A stretch of DNA of 23,688 nt, taken from positions 1 through 23,688 of the IMG/VR virus record IMGVR_UViG_3300043397_000026, one strand, 5' to 3'. This document shows positions 14,011 to 19,375 of the stretch, piece after piece (the stretch's first letter is position 1; every line of letters starts with the position of its first letter). The stretch is from a virus. The notes beneath the pieces are model-generated. The model ran no database searches, was not told the origin of the DNA, and saw only the letters and a program-made list of their open reading frames with translations. The translations under genes and the position numbers were made by a program.

Positions 14011-14270
14011 GACTGCTCGGGAGGTCCTGCAAGACTGAACGACAGGTTGTGAGATGTACTGGCTGGCATACCGGCCTCGAGTACCTAGGGAAAGCCTTGC
14101 AGGGCAAGTAACTAGCGAAACCGGGCGGGATGGTTGGGTTCGAATCCCATCGCATTAACTCAAACCATTTTCACTGAACCAGCAGTCAACTGGGATGTAT
14201 AGCAGATGAGAAATAGTTTACTGTTATATGTGTGGCACACGCTCGAGAGGAAAGCCCTTAGTGCCGTTAT
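14011..14270 (+). ncRNA. Structured RNA with internal T-arm-like hairpin, before tRNA-His
   Basis: 260 nt without ORF. A 7-bp helix (GACTGCT 14011-14017 with AGCAGTC 14181-14187) closes most of it. Inside are GTACT/AGTAC enclosing GGCTGG-CATA-CCGGCC (14056-14084), CTTGC-AGG-GCAAG, and a tRNA T-arm-like hairpin TGGG-TTCGAAT-CCCA (14135-14149). The rest (14188-14270) has GGCAC/GTGCC around GAGAGGAAAGCCC. No acceptor stem or CCA is linked to the T-arm. Function unknown. Confidence 0.55.
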
Positions 14271-14344
14271 GGTGTCGCTAGTTCAGTGGTAGAATACTTG
14301 TCTGTGAAACAAGGGACCAGGGTTCGATTCCCGGCTTCACCCCA
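14271..14344 (+). tRNA. tRNA-His (GTG), imperfect stems
   Basis: Anticodon CTTGT-CTGTGAA-ACAAG and the extra 5' G opposite discriminator C identify tRNA-His; CCA is encoded. The acceptor has two adjacent pyrimidine mismatches (T-T, C-T) and the T-stem has an A-G mismatch, unlike the other tRNAs here. Confidence 0.8.
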
Positions 14345-14346
14345 AA

Positions 14347-14766
14347 TTACTGAGCAGCATCCATTACTTCGGCAGTAAGAGGCCAAGGGCCTTTAAAGTT
14401 ACGGAAGTGTGGGTGTTGACGATAATGATCGTAGCGATCATTTTGCTGTGCATGGCGCATAATACCATGTGCAATAGTGTCAGCAACGTCTTTGCTGGCA
14501 TATGATTTAATTGGAGCCCATCCGCCTTGGTGTGCTCGCATCATTTTAGTGAATGCAGCGTCCGAGCTCATTCCGGTTACGCTAACAATAGCTTCAATAA
14601 CTACTTCAGCTGGTGTCATACCATCGTTAAGAATCATAACAGTAAAACCACCTGGTTTATCAGTTGGCTTTTCTTGTTGCTGCCCCACAGGAGGCTTTGC
14701 TAGTTCCGGTGGGCGATCTGCAACTTCTGCTTCGCGGATATATTCTTTTAATGGTTTGATATTCAT
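14347..14766 (-). CDS. ClpS-like protease adaptor
   Basis: A 139-residue minus-strand protein. After a Pro/Gln-rich N-terminal linker (residues 16-40) comes a ClpS-type core: FTVMILNDGMTPAEVVIEAIVSVTGMSSDAAFTKMMRAHQGGWAPI. The LND and TPxExV motifs and the later His (H79) match ClpS, where Asn/Asp and His bind the N-terminal residue of N-degron substrates delivered to ClpAP. One difference: ClpS usually has DD after N, here D48 is followed by Gly49. A long C-terminal extension (HYRQHPHFRNFKGPWPL) is not in bacterial ClpS. It lies 2 nt after the coiled-coil gene, in the same minus-strand operon. It could redirect host proteolysis; inference. Confidence 0.7.
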   Translation of the reverse strand: MNIKPLKEYIREAEVADRPPELAKPPVGQQQEKPTDKPGGFTVMILNDGMTPAEVVIEAIVSVTGMSSDAAFTKMMRAHQGGWAPIKSYASKDVADTIAHGIMRHAQQNDRYDHYRQHPHFRNFKGPWPLTAEVMDAAQ

Positions 14767-14768
14767 GA

Positions 14769-15323
14769 TTATACCTGTTGCATTAATGCGTTTAGCTTTT
14801 GGTCATAACGTTGACCCCAGTCTTGAACTAACTCGTTTAGACGATTGAACAGCATTGCGTCTTGTCCTTCGTCAAGTGGCTTAATTTTAAGACCAGCTTC
14901 TTTTTGTGTAACAGTAACCATAGTCTTTTTAAGCTCTTCAAGAACTTTAATTAGCTCTGGAGTTAACTTGGTTTCAAGTACAGCAAGGATGTCTTTGTAC
15001 TTTGGGGATTTAGTTTCTTCTGGATCTTTGCTTAGTTGCAAGATAAAACTTAGAGTTTGAATAATACGAGTTTTAGCGCCATCTTCTGCATTAAACAATG
15101 CAGCCACATCGTCTCTAGTACTTTGCTTAACTTCTTCTTTGAGGATTTTTAGTTCTGCTTCAAGTTGACTAATGCGTTCAACTTTTTGTGCTAGCTTGGT
15201 GAATACTTGGCTGTTGGTTCCTTTAAGGATAGCAATAACTTGCTTCTCGGTTTCCTGGTATTCAAGATCAGGATTGCGGGCTTCAAACAGACTTAAGAGT
15301 TGGCGGAATTTATCGTAGTTCAT
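14769..15323 (-). CDS. Coiled-coil protein, function unknown
   Basis: 184 residues starting at the ATG at 15323; the longer frame upstream only reads the opposite strand of a tRNA. The central part is a Lys/Glu/Leu-rich coiled coil (LAQKVERISQLEAELKILKEEVKQ) followed by helices (LIKVLEELKKTMVTVTQKEAGLKIKPLDEGQDAMLFNRLNELVQDW). No catalytic motif. It precedes the ClpS-like gene in a two-gene operon. No Shine-Dalgarno site is seen, but a GATAAATA box lies 5 nt before the start. Confidence 0.7.
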   Translation of the reverse strand: MNYDKFRQLLSLFEARNPDLEYQETEKQVIAILKGTNSQVFTKLAQKVERISQLEAELKILKEEVKQSTRDDVAALFNAEDGAKTRIIQTLSFILQLSKDPEETKSPKYKDILAVLETKLTPELIKVLEELKKTMVTVTQKEAGLKIKPLDEGQDAMLFNRLNELVQDWGQRYDQKLNALMQQV

Positions 15324-15338
15324 AAGTTTATTTATCAG

Positions 15339-15415
15339 GCCCCGGTGGCGAAATTGGTAAACGCAGCGGTCTAAGAAGCCGTAAGCTGAGAGTTCGAGTC
15401 TCTCCCAGGGCACCA
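15339..15415 (+). tRNA. tRNA-Leu (AAG), short variable loop
   Basis: Acceptor GCCCCGG/CCAGGGC (one mismatch), leucine-type D-arm GCG-AAATTGGTAAA-CGC, anticodon GCGGT-CTAAGAA-GCCGT, T-arm GAGAG-TTCGAGT-CTCTC, ACCA. The variable region is only about 5 nt, unlike normal class II Leu tRNAs. Confidence 0.85.
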
Positions 15416-15456
15416 AATTTTGGAGTACATGCTATGGCTTTATTTGTAATTGGTGT

Positions 15457-15462
15457 TATAAT
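15457..15462 (+). promoter_or_regulatory. Extended -10 promoter for the phosphoesterase gene
   Basis: TGTTATAAT (perfect -10 with the extended TG), 34 nt before the ATG. No strong -35; extended -10 promoters can do without one. Confidence 0.6.
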
Positions 15463-15495
15463 GTATGTACTTTATAGAGTAATAAGGAGGCTGTA

Positions 15496-16095
15496 ATGCC
15501 GGCAAGTTTTTTAGTCAGTGATACTCACTTTGGACACATGGGTGTCTGTAAGTTTATGAGTAAAGATGACCCCAACGTAAAATTACGTCCCTGGGACAAT
15601 CCTGACGAAATGGACGAAGAAATGGTGCGCCGTTGGAATGATACAGTACGCCCAAATGACAAAGTATACCACTTAGGTGACGTTGTTATCAACCGTAAAG
15701 CATTAGGCATCATGCGCCGCTTAAATGGCGACAAGGTGTTGATCAAAGGCAACCACGATATTTTTCGCTTAGAGGAATATACCGAACACTTTCGTGATGT
15801 TCGTGGGTATCATGTATTAAACGGAATGATATTAAGTCATATCCCTTTACATGAATCGTCGTTAGGTCGCTTTGGCGTTAACATTCACGGTCACTTACAT
15901 GATCGTCGTGTAATGAAATCAAATGGCTACGGTGGTGAAATTATCGATCCACGATACCATTGTGTATGTGTAGAGCACACTGACTTTACTCCTATCTTGT
16001 TTGAAGACGTTATCAAACGTATTAAAGCAGAAGGTGGCACAGTTGGCATGAAAAGCCGTGATGAAGTTTACGGTAATGGCCCTGCACCAATGTAA
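15496..16095 (+). CDS. Calcineurin-like metallophosphoesterase
   Basis: A 199-residue enzyme with all main metal-site motifs: D9-x-H11 (SDTHFGH), GD62 (HLGDVV), GNHD (85-88), then SHIPLH and GHLH. These bind a two-metal centre that hydrolyses phosphomono- or diesters, for example cyclic nucleotides, nucleotides or RNA ends. The long insert after the first motif (KDDPNVKLRPWDNPDEMDEEMVRRWND) is typical of small phage and bacterial phosphoesterases of this type. The start has a near-perfect AAGGAGG ribosome site. With the phosphatase downstream it forms a pair of phosphate-handling enzymes among tRNAs. Confidence 0.9.
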   Translation: MPASFLVSDTHFGHMGVCKFMSKDDPNVKLRPWDNPDEMDEEMVRRWNDTVRPNDKVYHLGDVVINRKALGIMRRLNGDKVLIKGNHDIFRLEEYTEHFRDVRGYHVLNGMILSHIPLHESSLGRFGVNIHGHLHDRRVMKSNGYGGEIIDPRYHCVCVEHTDFTPILFEDVIKRIKAEGGTVGMKSRDEVYGNGPAPM

Positions 16096-16210
16096 TCCGC
16101 TGACCCACTAACTCGCAAGAGAAGATATCAGCGTCCGCTGTACACGAAACGTGGGATGGGCTGTGTACACGGGGTTGAAGGTAATCCTGGCATCATTAAA
16201 ACCTTCACCT
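16096..16210 (+). ncRNA. Structured spacer before tRNA-Arg(TCG)
   Basis: Three consecutive stems: GCTGA/TCAGC, TGTACAC/GTGTACA (7 bp), and GGTTGAAGGT/ACCTTCACC (9 bp with one bulge) ending 3 nt before the tRNA. No ORF. It could be a small RNA or a processing element. Confidence 0.4.
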
Positions 16211-16287
16211 CGGTCCTTAGCTCAACTGGATAGAGTTCCGGTCTTCGAAATCGTAGGTTGGGGGTTCGAGTCCCTCAGGACCGACCA
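16211..16287 (+). tRNA. tRNA-Arg (TCG)
   Basis: Acceptor CGGTCCT/AGGACCG, anticodon loop CTTCGAA, T-arm with TTCGAGT loop, ACCA. Confidence 0.94.
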
Positions 16288-16293
16288 ATACTC

Positions 16294-16322
16294 TTGCGTT
16301 ATAATAGAATCGATGTTATAAT
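16294..16322 (+). promoter_or_regulatory. Promoter for the dual-specificity phosphatase gene
   Basis: TTGCGT (16294-16299), 17-nt spacer, TATAAT (16317-16322) with an extended TG. A second TATAAT lies at 16300-16305. Confidence 0.7.
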
Positions 16323-16339
16323 GCAGAATGGAGAATAAA

Positions 16340-16810
16340 ATGCCTTGGATTGAAAACGTAGCAGCGGCTGATGTACCGATGAAATTGCATCACGATGCTG
16401 GGGACAATTCTATGTTGATTCAAATTATGGATCCGTGCCCAAGTTGGTGGCCAACACCTGCACACACTTTTAAGGAAGCACATCGTTTCGAGTTTTTAGA
16501 TGCCGAAGATAAAGATGTGTTTCTGGACGAAGCTAAAATTACAGACGAACAAGCAAATGAAATAGTTAAACTACTTCAACATGCACTTGACAATAAAATG
16601 AATGTTGTAGTACACTGTATGGCTGGCTTATGTCGCAGTGGTGCAGTAGCAGAAGTTGGAATTATGATGGGGTTCAGTGATACTGAACGTACACGTATAC
16701 CTAACTTGCGTGTTAAGCACAAGATGATGAAGGCACTAGGTTGGACATACGATGAAAATGAGCAGCTAGACCCCGAAGCCTGGCGCACAATTGAATTTAA
16801 AAACATGTAA
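16340..16810 (+). CDS. Dual-specificity/tyrosine-type protein phosphatase
   Basis: 156 residues from the ATG at 16340, preferred over the ATG at 16328 because GGAG lies 8 nt upstream. The signature HCMAGLCRSG is the CX5R phosphatase loop (Cys93, Arg99), with the preceding strand NVVVHC. An aspartate-rich segment (LDAEDKDVFLDEAKITDEQ) may supply the general acid. Such enzymes dephosphorylate proteins, RNA or small molecules. It stands alone between tRNA-Arg(TCG) and tRNA-Lys(CTT). Confidence 0.85.
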   Translation: MPWIENVAAADVPMKLHHDAGDNSMLIQIMDPCPSWWPTPAHTFKEAHRFEFLDAEDKDVFLDEAKITDEQANEIVKLLQHALDNKMNVVVHCMAGLCRSGAVAEVGIMMGFSDTERTRIPNLRVKHKMMKALGWTYDENEQLDPEAWRTIEFKNM

Positions 16811-16846
16811 CCGGAGAATGACATGAAACGTTCAGGTAAACGATAG

Positions 16847-16884
16847 TGTCAATCTAGACCCCCCGTATGGTTTAGGTTGGCACA
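16847..16884 (+). other. 15-bp hairpin before the Lys tRNAs
   Basis: GTGTCAATCTAGACC pairs with GGTTTAGGTTGGCAC over 15 positions, using some G-T pairs, with an 8-nt loop. No T-run follows, so it is not a standard terminator. It could be an RNase site or the first helix of the following RNA region. A seven-codon ORF with its own GGAG (16823-16846) ends just before it. Confidence 0.5.
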
Positions 16885-16908
16885 TTAAAGATAATTTAAT
16901 ACGACAAC

Positions 16909-16982
16909 CCTTCGCAAACATTAAGGTGATGTAACTGGCTCTTAACCAGTAAAACTTGGATCGTTCCCAAGGCGGAGGACCA
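16909..16982 (+). tRNA. tRNA-Lys (CTT)
   Basis: Acceptor CCTTCGC/GCGGAGG (one G-T), weak D-arm ACA/TGT, anticodon CTGG-CTCTTAA-CCAG, T-arm CTTGG-ATCGTTC-CCAAG, ACCA. The T-loop is the same ATCGTTC variant as tRNA-Ile(GAT). Confidence 0.88.
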
Positions 16983-16985
16983 TAT

Positions 16986-17059
16986 GGGGGTGAAGCTTTA
17001 AGGTGAAGCAACGAGCTTTTAACTCGTAGAACAGGGGTCAGTACCCTGTACCCCTACCA
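16986..17059 (+). tRNA. tRNA-Lys (TTT)
   Basis: Acceptor GGGGGTG/TACCCCT (with G-T pairs), D-arm GCT/AGC, anticodon ACGAG-CTTTTAA-CTCGT, T-arm CAGGG-GTCAGTA-CCCTG with a non-canonical loop, ACCA. It starts 3 nt after the previous tRNA. Confidence 0.88.
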
Positions 17060-17149
17060 TATGCAAGCATACTGAGTGTTCTGCAGGACACGGCATTACC
17101 AGCAATGGCGCCACTACACAAGATGTAGGGTTAGTGTGTTTACATATGG
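17057..17149 (+). ncRNA. Structured module a of the 1-kb RNA region
   Basis: Terminal helix 17057-17070 with 17136-17149 (13 of 14 pairs, some G-T); its 5' arm overlaps the CCA of tRNA-Lys(TTT). Inside are GTGTTC-TGCA-GGACAC and CTACA/TGTAG hairpins. The 3' part GGTTAGTGTGTTT plus ATATGGTA recurs in module c. The arm ATATGGT can instead pair with ACCATAT at 17259-17265, enclosing the next spacer. Confidence 0.55.
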
Positions 17150-17258
17150 TATCTAACCAGAAGGCTCAAACGTGGAGAGCCTGGTCATGGCGACCGAATG
17201 TATGTTGTTTCTAGAGCAAACTACAACAACTCTTTGACAGTTATCGGACTAAACTGTC
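17150..17258 (+). ncRNA. Structured spacer between modules a and b
   Basis: Contains ACCAG/CTGGT enclosing AGGCTC/GAGCCT, GTTGT/ACAAC, and GACAGTT/AACTGTC (7 bp, 9-nt loop). No ORF. Confidence 0.4.
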
Positions 17259-17385
17259 ACCATATCAATCCGCAAGTCTCTCGCAATGGGGACTTACGAT
17301 ATTGGGAATTAACCCATAAACGCATTGCGGCGTTGGCATCTGGTAAGGGTGCATAGCCTGAATTAACAGGGCGGATTGATATGGT
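17259..17385 (+). ncRNA. Structured module b with a pseudoknot
   Basis: A perfect 15-bp terminal helix (17259-17273 with 17371-17385). Inside, AAGTCTC/GGGACTT (17274-17280 with 17289-17295) holds an 8-nt loop whose CGCAATG (17282-17288) is exactly complementary to CATTGCG (17323-17329), giving a 7-bp pseudoknot. Two small hairpins share the loop AATTAA (TGGG/CCCA and CCTG/CAGG). This is the best-supported RNA fold in the region. Confidence 0.7.
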
Positions 17386-17387
17386 AA

Positions 17388-17521
17388 CAATGAAGACGAC
17401 ATGGAAAGATAGTGCAAAGTCATACAATTGGTCCGGTACGTAACGGAGTAAACTGATTGTGTGGCGAGCGTAGCACAACCCGCATCGCACGGGTAGTTAG
17501 TGGGTTCGATTCCCATCATTG
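17388..17521 (+). ncRNA. tRNA-like domain b
   Basis: CAATGA (17388-17393) pairs with TCATTG (17516-17521) around a partial cloverleaf: D-arm-like GTGT/GCAC, anticodon-like ACCCG-CATCGCA-CGGGT (17478-17494), a 5-nt variable loop, and T-arm GTGGG-TTCGATT-CCCAT (17500-17516). The anticodon-like loop lacks U33, about 65 extra nt precede the D-arm, and there is no CCA. Not a normal tRNA. Confidence 0.5.
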
Positions 17522-17547
17522 AAACTGTAACCTCGTCGGCATGTGTG

Positions 17548-17607
17548 TCCACCGTGCATTAACCGACATAAAATAAAGCCAGGACGAATGCTGTCGTTAA
17601 CGGTGGA
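17548..17607 (+). ncRNA. 8-bp stem-loop between tRNA-like domain b and module c
   Basis: TCCACCGT (17548-17555) pairs perfectly with ACGGTGGA (17600-17607), with CGACA/TGTCG inside. Confidence 0.45.
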
Positions 17608-17611
17608 GCCT

Positions 17612-17681
17612 ATATAGAAACACATTTTCAAATCCGTACTGGTTGCAAACAGTACCAATGATGGTTAGTGTGTTTCTATAT
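17612..17681 (+). ncRNA. Structured module c
   Basis: A perfect 12-bp terminal helix (17612-17623 with 17670-17681) and an inner GTACTG-GTTGCAAA-CAGTAC hairpin. The 3' half (GGTTAGTGTGTTT plus TATATGGTA) is a near copy of the 3' half of module a. Confidence 0.6.
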
Positions 17682-17834
17682 GGTAGCGATGAAATTATCG
17701 TAGCAGGAATTGGAATACGCGACGGGCTAGGGTGGACTCTTAAACCGCCTCCTCAAGAAATTGATAAACCCGTTGAAATTACACGATTGAAAAATTGTGA
17801 CTGTGGGTTCAAGTCCCACCGAACGCTATCATAT
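17678..17834 (+). ncRNA. tRNA-like domain c
   Basis: A perfect 11-pair helix (17678-17688 with 17824-17834, one G-T) encloses a CGAT/ATCG arm, an anticodon-like arm with loop CTCTTAA (as in tRNA-Lys CTT) and a canonical T-arm GTGGG-TTCAAGT-CCCAC (17803-17819). Four nt separate the T-arm from the closing helix and no CCA follows. It sits directly between modules c and d, whose arms it shares. Confidence 0.5.
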
Positions 17835-17945
17835 AGAAGTATTCTTAGCATAAGACAAAGCGGGAGAAGAGACCTTAGTGGATGCATACGCAACGGTTTC
17901 AGAGCTTGACTCCTCCTAGGCCTGCATTTGAGAGTGCTTCTATAT
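17831..17945 (+). ncRNA. Structured module d
   Basis: A 13-pair terminal helix (17831-17843 with 17933-17945, two G-T). The right arm again reads TTCTATATGGTA. The inner 90 nt hold GC-rich segments with weaker pairing. Confidence 0.5.
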
Positions 17946-18046
17946 GGTATAGTGTAATGCGAGCTGCACGGGATCGCCACGTAAGTCTTCACTAAGCGGT
18001 GGAACAAGGTTCAGGAGTGGTACAAACCCACAGCCATTTAAAATTT
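17946..18046 (+). other. Spacer before tRNA-Phe
   Basis: 101 nt with no ORF. Short stems can be drawn, but nothing as clear as in modules a-d. It may be the tail of the RNA region. Confidence 0.3.
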
Positions 18047-18122
18047 GCCTCTATAGCTCAGTTGGTAGAGCAGTGGATTGAAAATCCATGTGTCACTGGT
18101 TCAAATCCGGTTAGAGGCACCA
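18047..18122 (+). tRNA. tRNA-Phe (GAA)
   Basis: Acceptor GCCTCTA/TAGAGGC, D-arm GCTC/GAGC, anticodon GTGGA-TTGAAAA-TCCAT, T-loop TTCAAAT, ACCA. Confidence 0.95.
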
Positions 18123-18123
18123 A

Positions 18124-19122
18124 TTATTTGTACAGCATAGCAACTCGTACAATATCATCAATTGATGCAGACTTCCAGTTGTAAGTACCTGGAAGATATT
18201 GCTGAACCTCTAGTATAACAAATGCCTGTAGCAGTGAGTGGCTACGTAAAAAATCTGTAAGTACTAGAGTTTTGCGGAATTGCTCAATCTCTTTAAACCA
18301 CTGTAAATTTTGTTGAGCATCAACATAAGTTTGGTGATACGATTTAATAAACTCGGTGTTAAATACCCCTGCGTTAATGTTGGCAACAAAATTGTCGAAC
18401 CATGCAGGGAATCGGTCGCTAACAATGTCAGTTAGCGATACCTGATATAAATGCTTTACTTCGGTACTAGGTAGTACATAAGTTTCTTCGTTGACTTCAT
18501 GCCCATTATACGTGTTACGTACATCGTACCATTCTTTGTACCAACGTAGTGATTCTGCAAGTAGATCATCATTGATGCCATCTAAAAATGGAAACATACT
18601 ATGATACGATTCAACAAACAAGTTCCTAGCATCAATTGAGTCTTTACAATTAAAACTGTCGAAATTAAATCTTTCCTCGATTTGCTGATTAGCTTTGAAA
18701 AATATAGGCCATTTGGTAATGGTATTCAAGGAACCATATTTGCGATCATCTAATACCCCGTTGTCGGTAATAACAACAATCACTGGATCGGGATCACTGG
18801 CCATAATTGATCGGATAGCAACTTCGGGTCTAGATACATTGTAGGAATTTGGCACATTATGGCAGTTGAGTAAAAAGACTTTTTTCTCTTTTGGTTGATT
18901 ATAAGTCATCCAGCATAAGTGTTGGTGTATGCTTTGATGAGTGGGTATTCGGGTATGCAAGTGTACAGTACCAGCCCCACCAAACGTTTTGTTTTCCTGT
19001 GTGTTTAATGGATCATCAATGGTGGTCTTTGCTAGATCCAACTCACTGCGGTGGATACACCAATGTATGTATGACCCAGATGACCCTGGTGGATATAGTA
19101 GATAAATGTTTTTTGATAGCAT
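18124..19122 (-). CDS. Sulfotransferase-like phage protein (second copy)
   Basis: A 332-residue minus-strand protein. NIYLLYPPGSSGSYIHWCIHRSELD looks like a first strand plus a Gly/Ser-rich phosphate-binding loop followed by a helix, as in PAPS-dependent sulfotransferases. HLHTRIPTH and VIVVITDNG may be further core strands. The C-terminal 200 residues are helical and aromatic-rich, like the protein at 7352-8182. A catalytic base cannot be placed, so enzymatic activity is uncertain. It ends 2 nt from tRNA-Phe, facing it. A TTAAATAC box lies 3 nt before the ATG and there is no Shine-Dalgarno site. Confidence 0.6.
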   Translation of the reverse strand: MLSKNIYLLYPPGSSGSYIHWCIHRSELDLAKTTIDDPLNTQENKTFGGAGTVHLHTRIPTHQSIHQHLCWMTYNQPKEKKVFLLNCHNVPNSYNVSRPEVAIRSIMASDPDPVIVVITDNGVLDDRKYGSLNTITKWPIFFKANQQIEERFNFDSFNCKDSIDARNLFVESYHSMFPFLDGINDDLLAESLRWYKEWYDVRNTYNGHEVNEETYVLPSTEVKHLYQVSLTDIVSDRFPAWFDNFVANINAGVFNTEFIKSYHQTYVDAQQNLQWFKEIEQFRKTLVLTDFLRSHSLLQAFVILEVQQYLPGTYNWKSASIDDIVRVAMLYK

Positions 19123-19142
19123 ACAGTATTTAATAAGTTAAT

Positions 19143-19220
19143 GCCCCGTTGGACAAATTGGCAAAGTCGTCTCTCTCAAAAGGAGAAGTTCTCGCAGTTC
19201 GAGTCTGCGACGGGGTACCA
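19143..19220 (+). tRNA. tRNA-Leu (CAA), short variable loop
   Basis: Acceptor GCCCCGT/ACGGGGT, D-arm GAC/GTC, anticodon TCTCT-CTCAAAA-GGAGA, T-arm CGCAG-TTCGAGT-CTGCG, ACCA. The variable region is about 6 nt, not the long arm expected of Leu. Confidence 0.88.
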
Positions 19221-19226
19221 AGTTAT

Positions 19227-19280
19227 GGTAGGCGGCGCCGCGGCCTTACTGGTTACATGTGCCAGGAAAGCCTACCACCA
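19227..19280 (+). ncRNA. 54-nt two-armed mini-tRNA-like RNA
   Basis: GGTAGGC (19227-19233) pairs perfectly with GCCTACC (19270-19276), followed by ACCA. The 36 nt inside form a short GGC/GCC arm and a 5-bp arm CTGGT-TACATGT-GCCAG with a 7-nt loop, then GAAA. One tRNA arm is missing and there is no U33. It lies between tRNA-Leu(CAA) and tRNA-Thr(GGT), so RNases P and Z or CCA-end enzymes may process it. Confidence 0.55.
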
Positions 19281-19284
19281 ATAT

Positions 19285-19358
19285 GCTCTTGTAGGTAAAT
19301 GGTATATCGACGCTGTGGTATAGCGTAGTCCTAAGTTCGATTCTTAGCAAGAGCACCA
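19285..19358 (+). tRNA. tRNA-Thr (GGT)
   Basis: Acceptor GCTCTTG/CAAGAGC, D-arm GGTA/TATC, anticodon ACGCT-GTGGTAT-AGCGT, T-arm CTAAG-TTCGATT-CTTAG, ACCA. Confidence 0.93.
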
Positions 19359-19375
19359 AGGATTAAATACAACAC

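Noticed and set aside
17388-17521. Ordinary tRNA with anticodon TCG
   Set aside because: The loop CATCGCA lacks U33, about 65 extra nt precede the D-arm and no CCA follows.
17257-17552. Overlapping minus-strand frames in the 1-kb RNA region
   Set aside because: Composition reflects antisense T-arm sequence and the plus strand shows strong RNA helices instead.
17057-17945. CRISPR array
   Set aside because: Repeats are imperfect arms of different helices; spacing is irregular and no unit repeats exactly.
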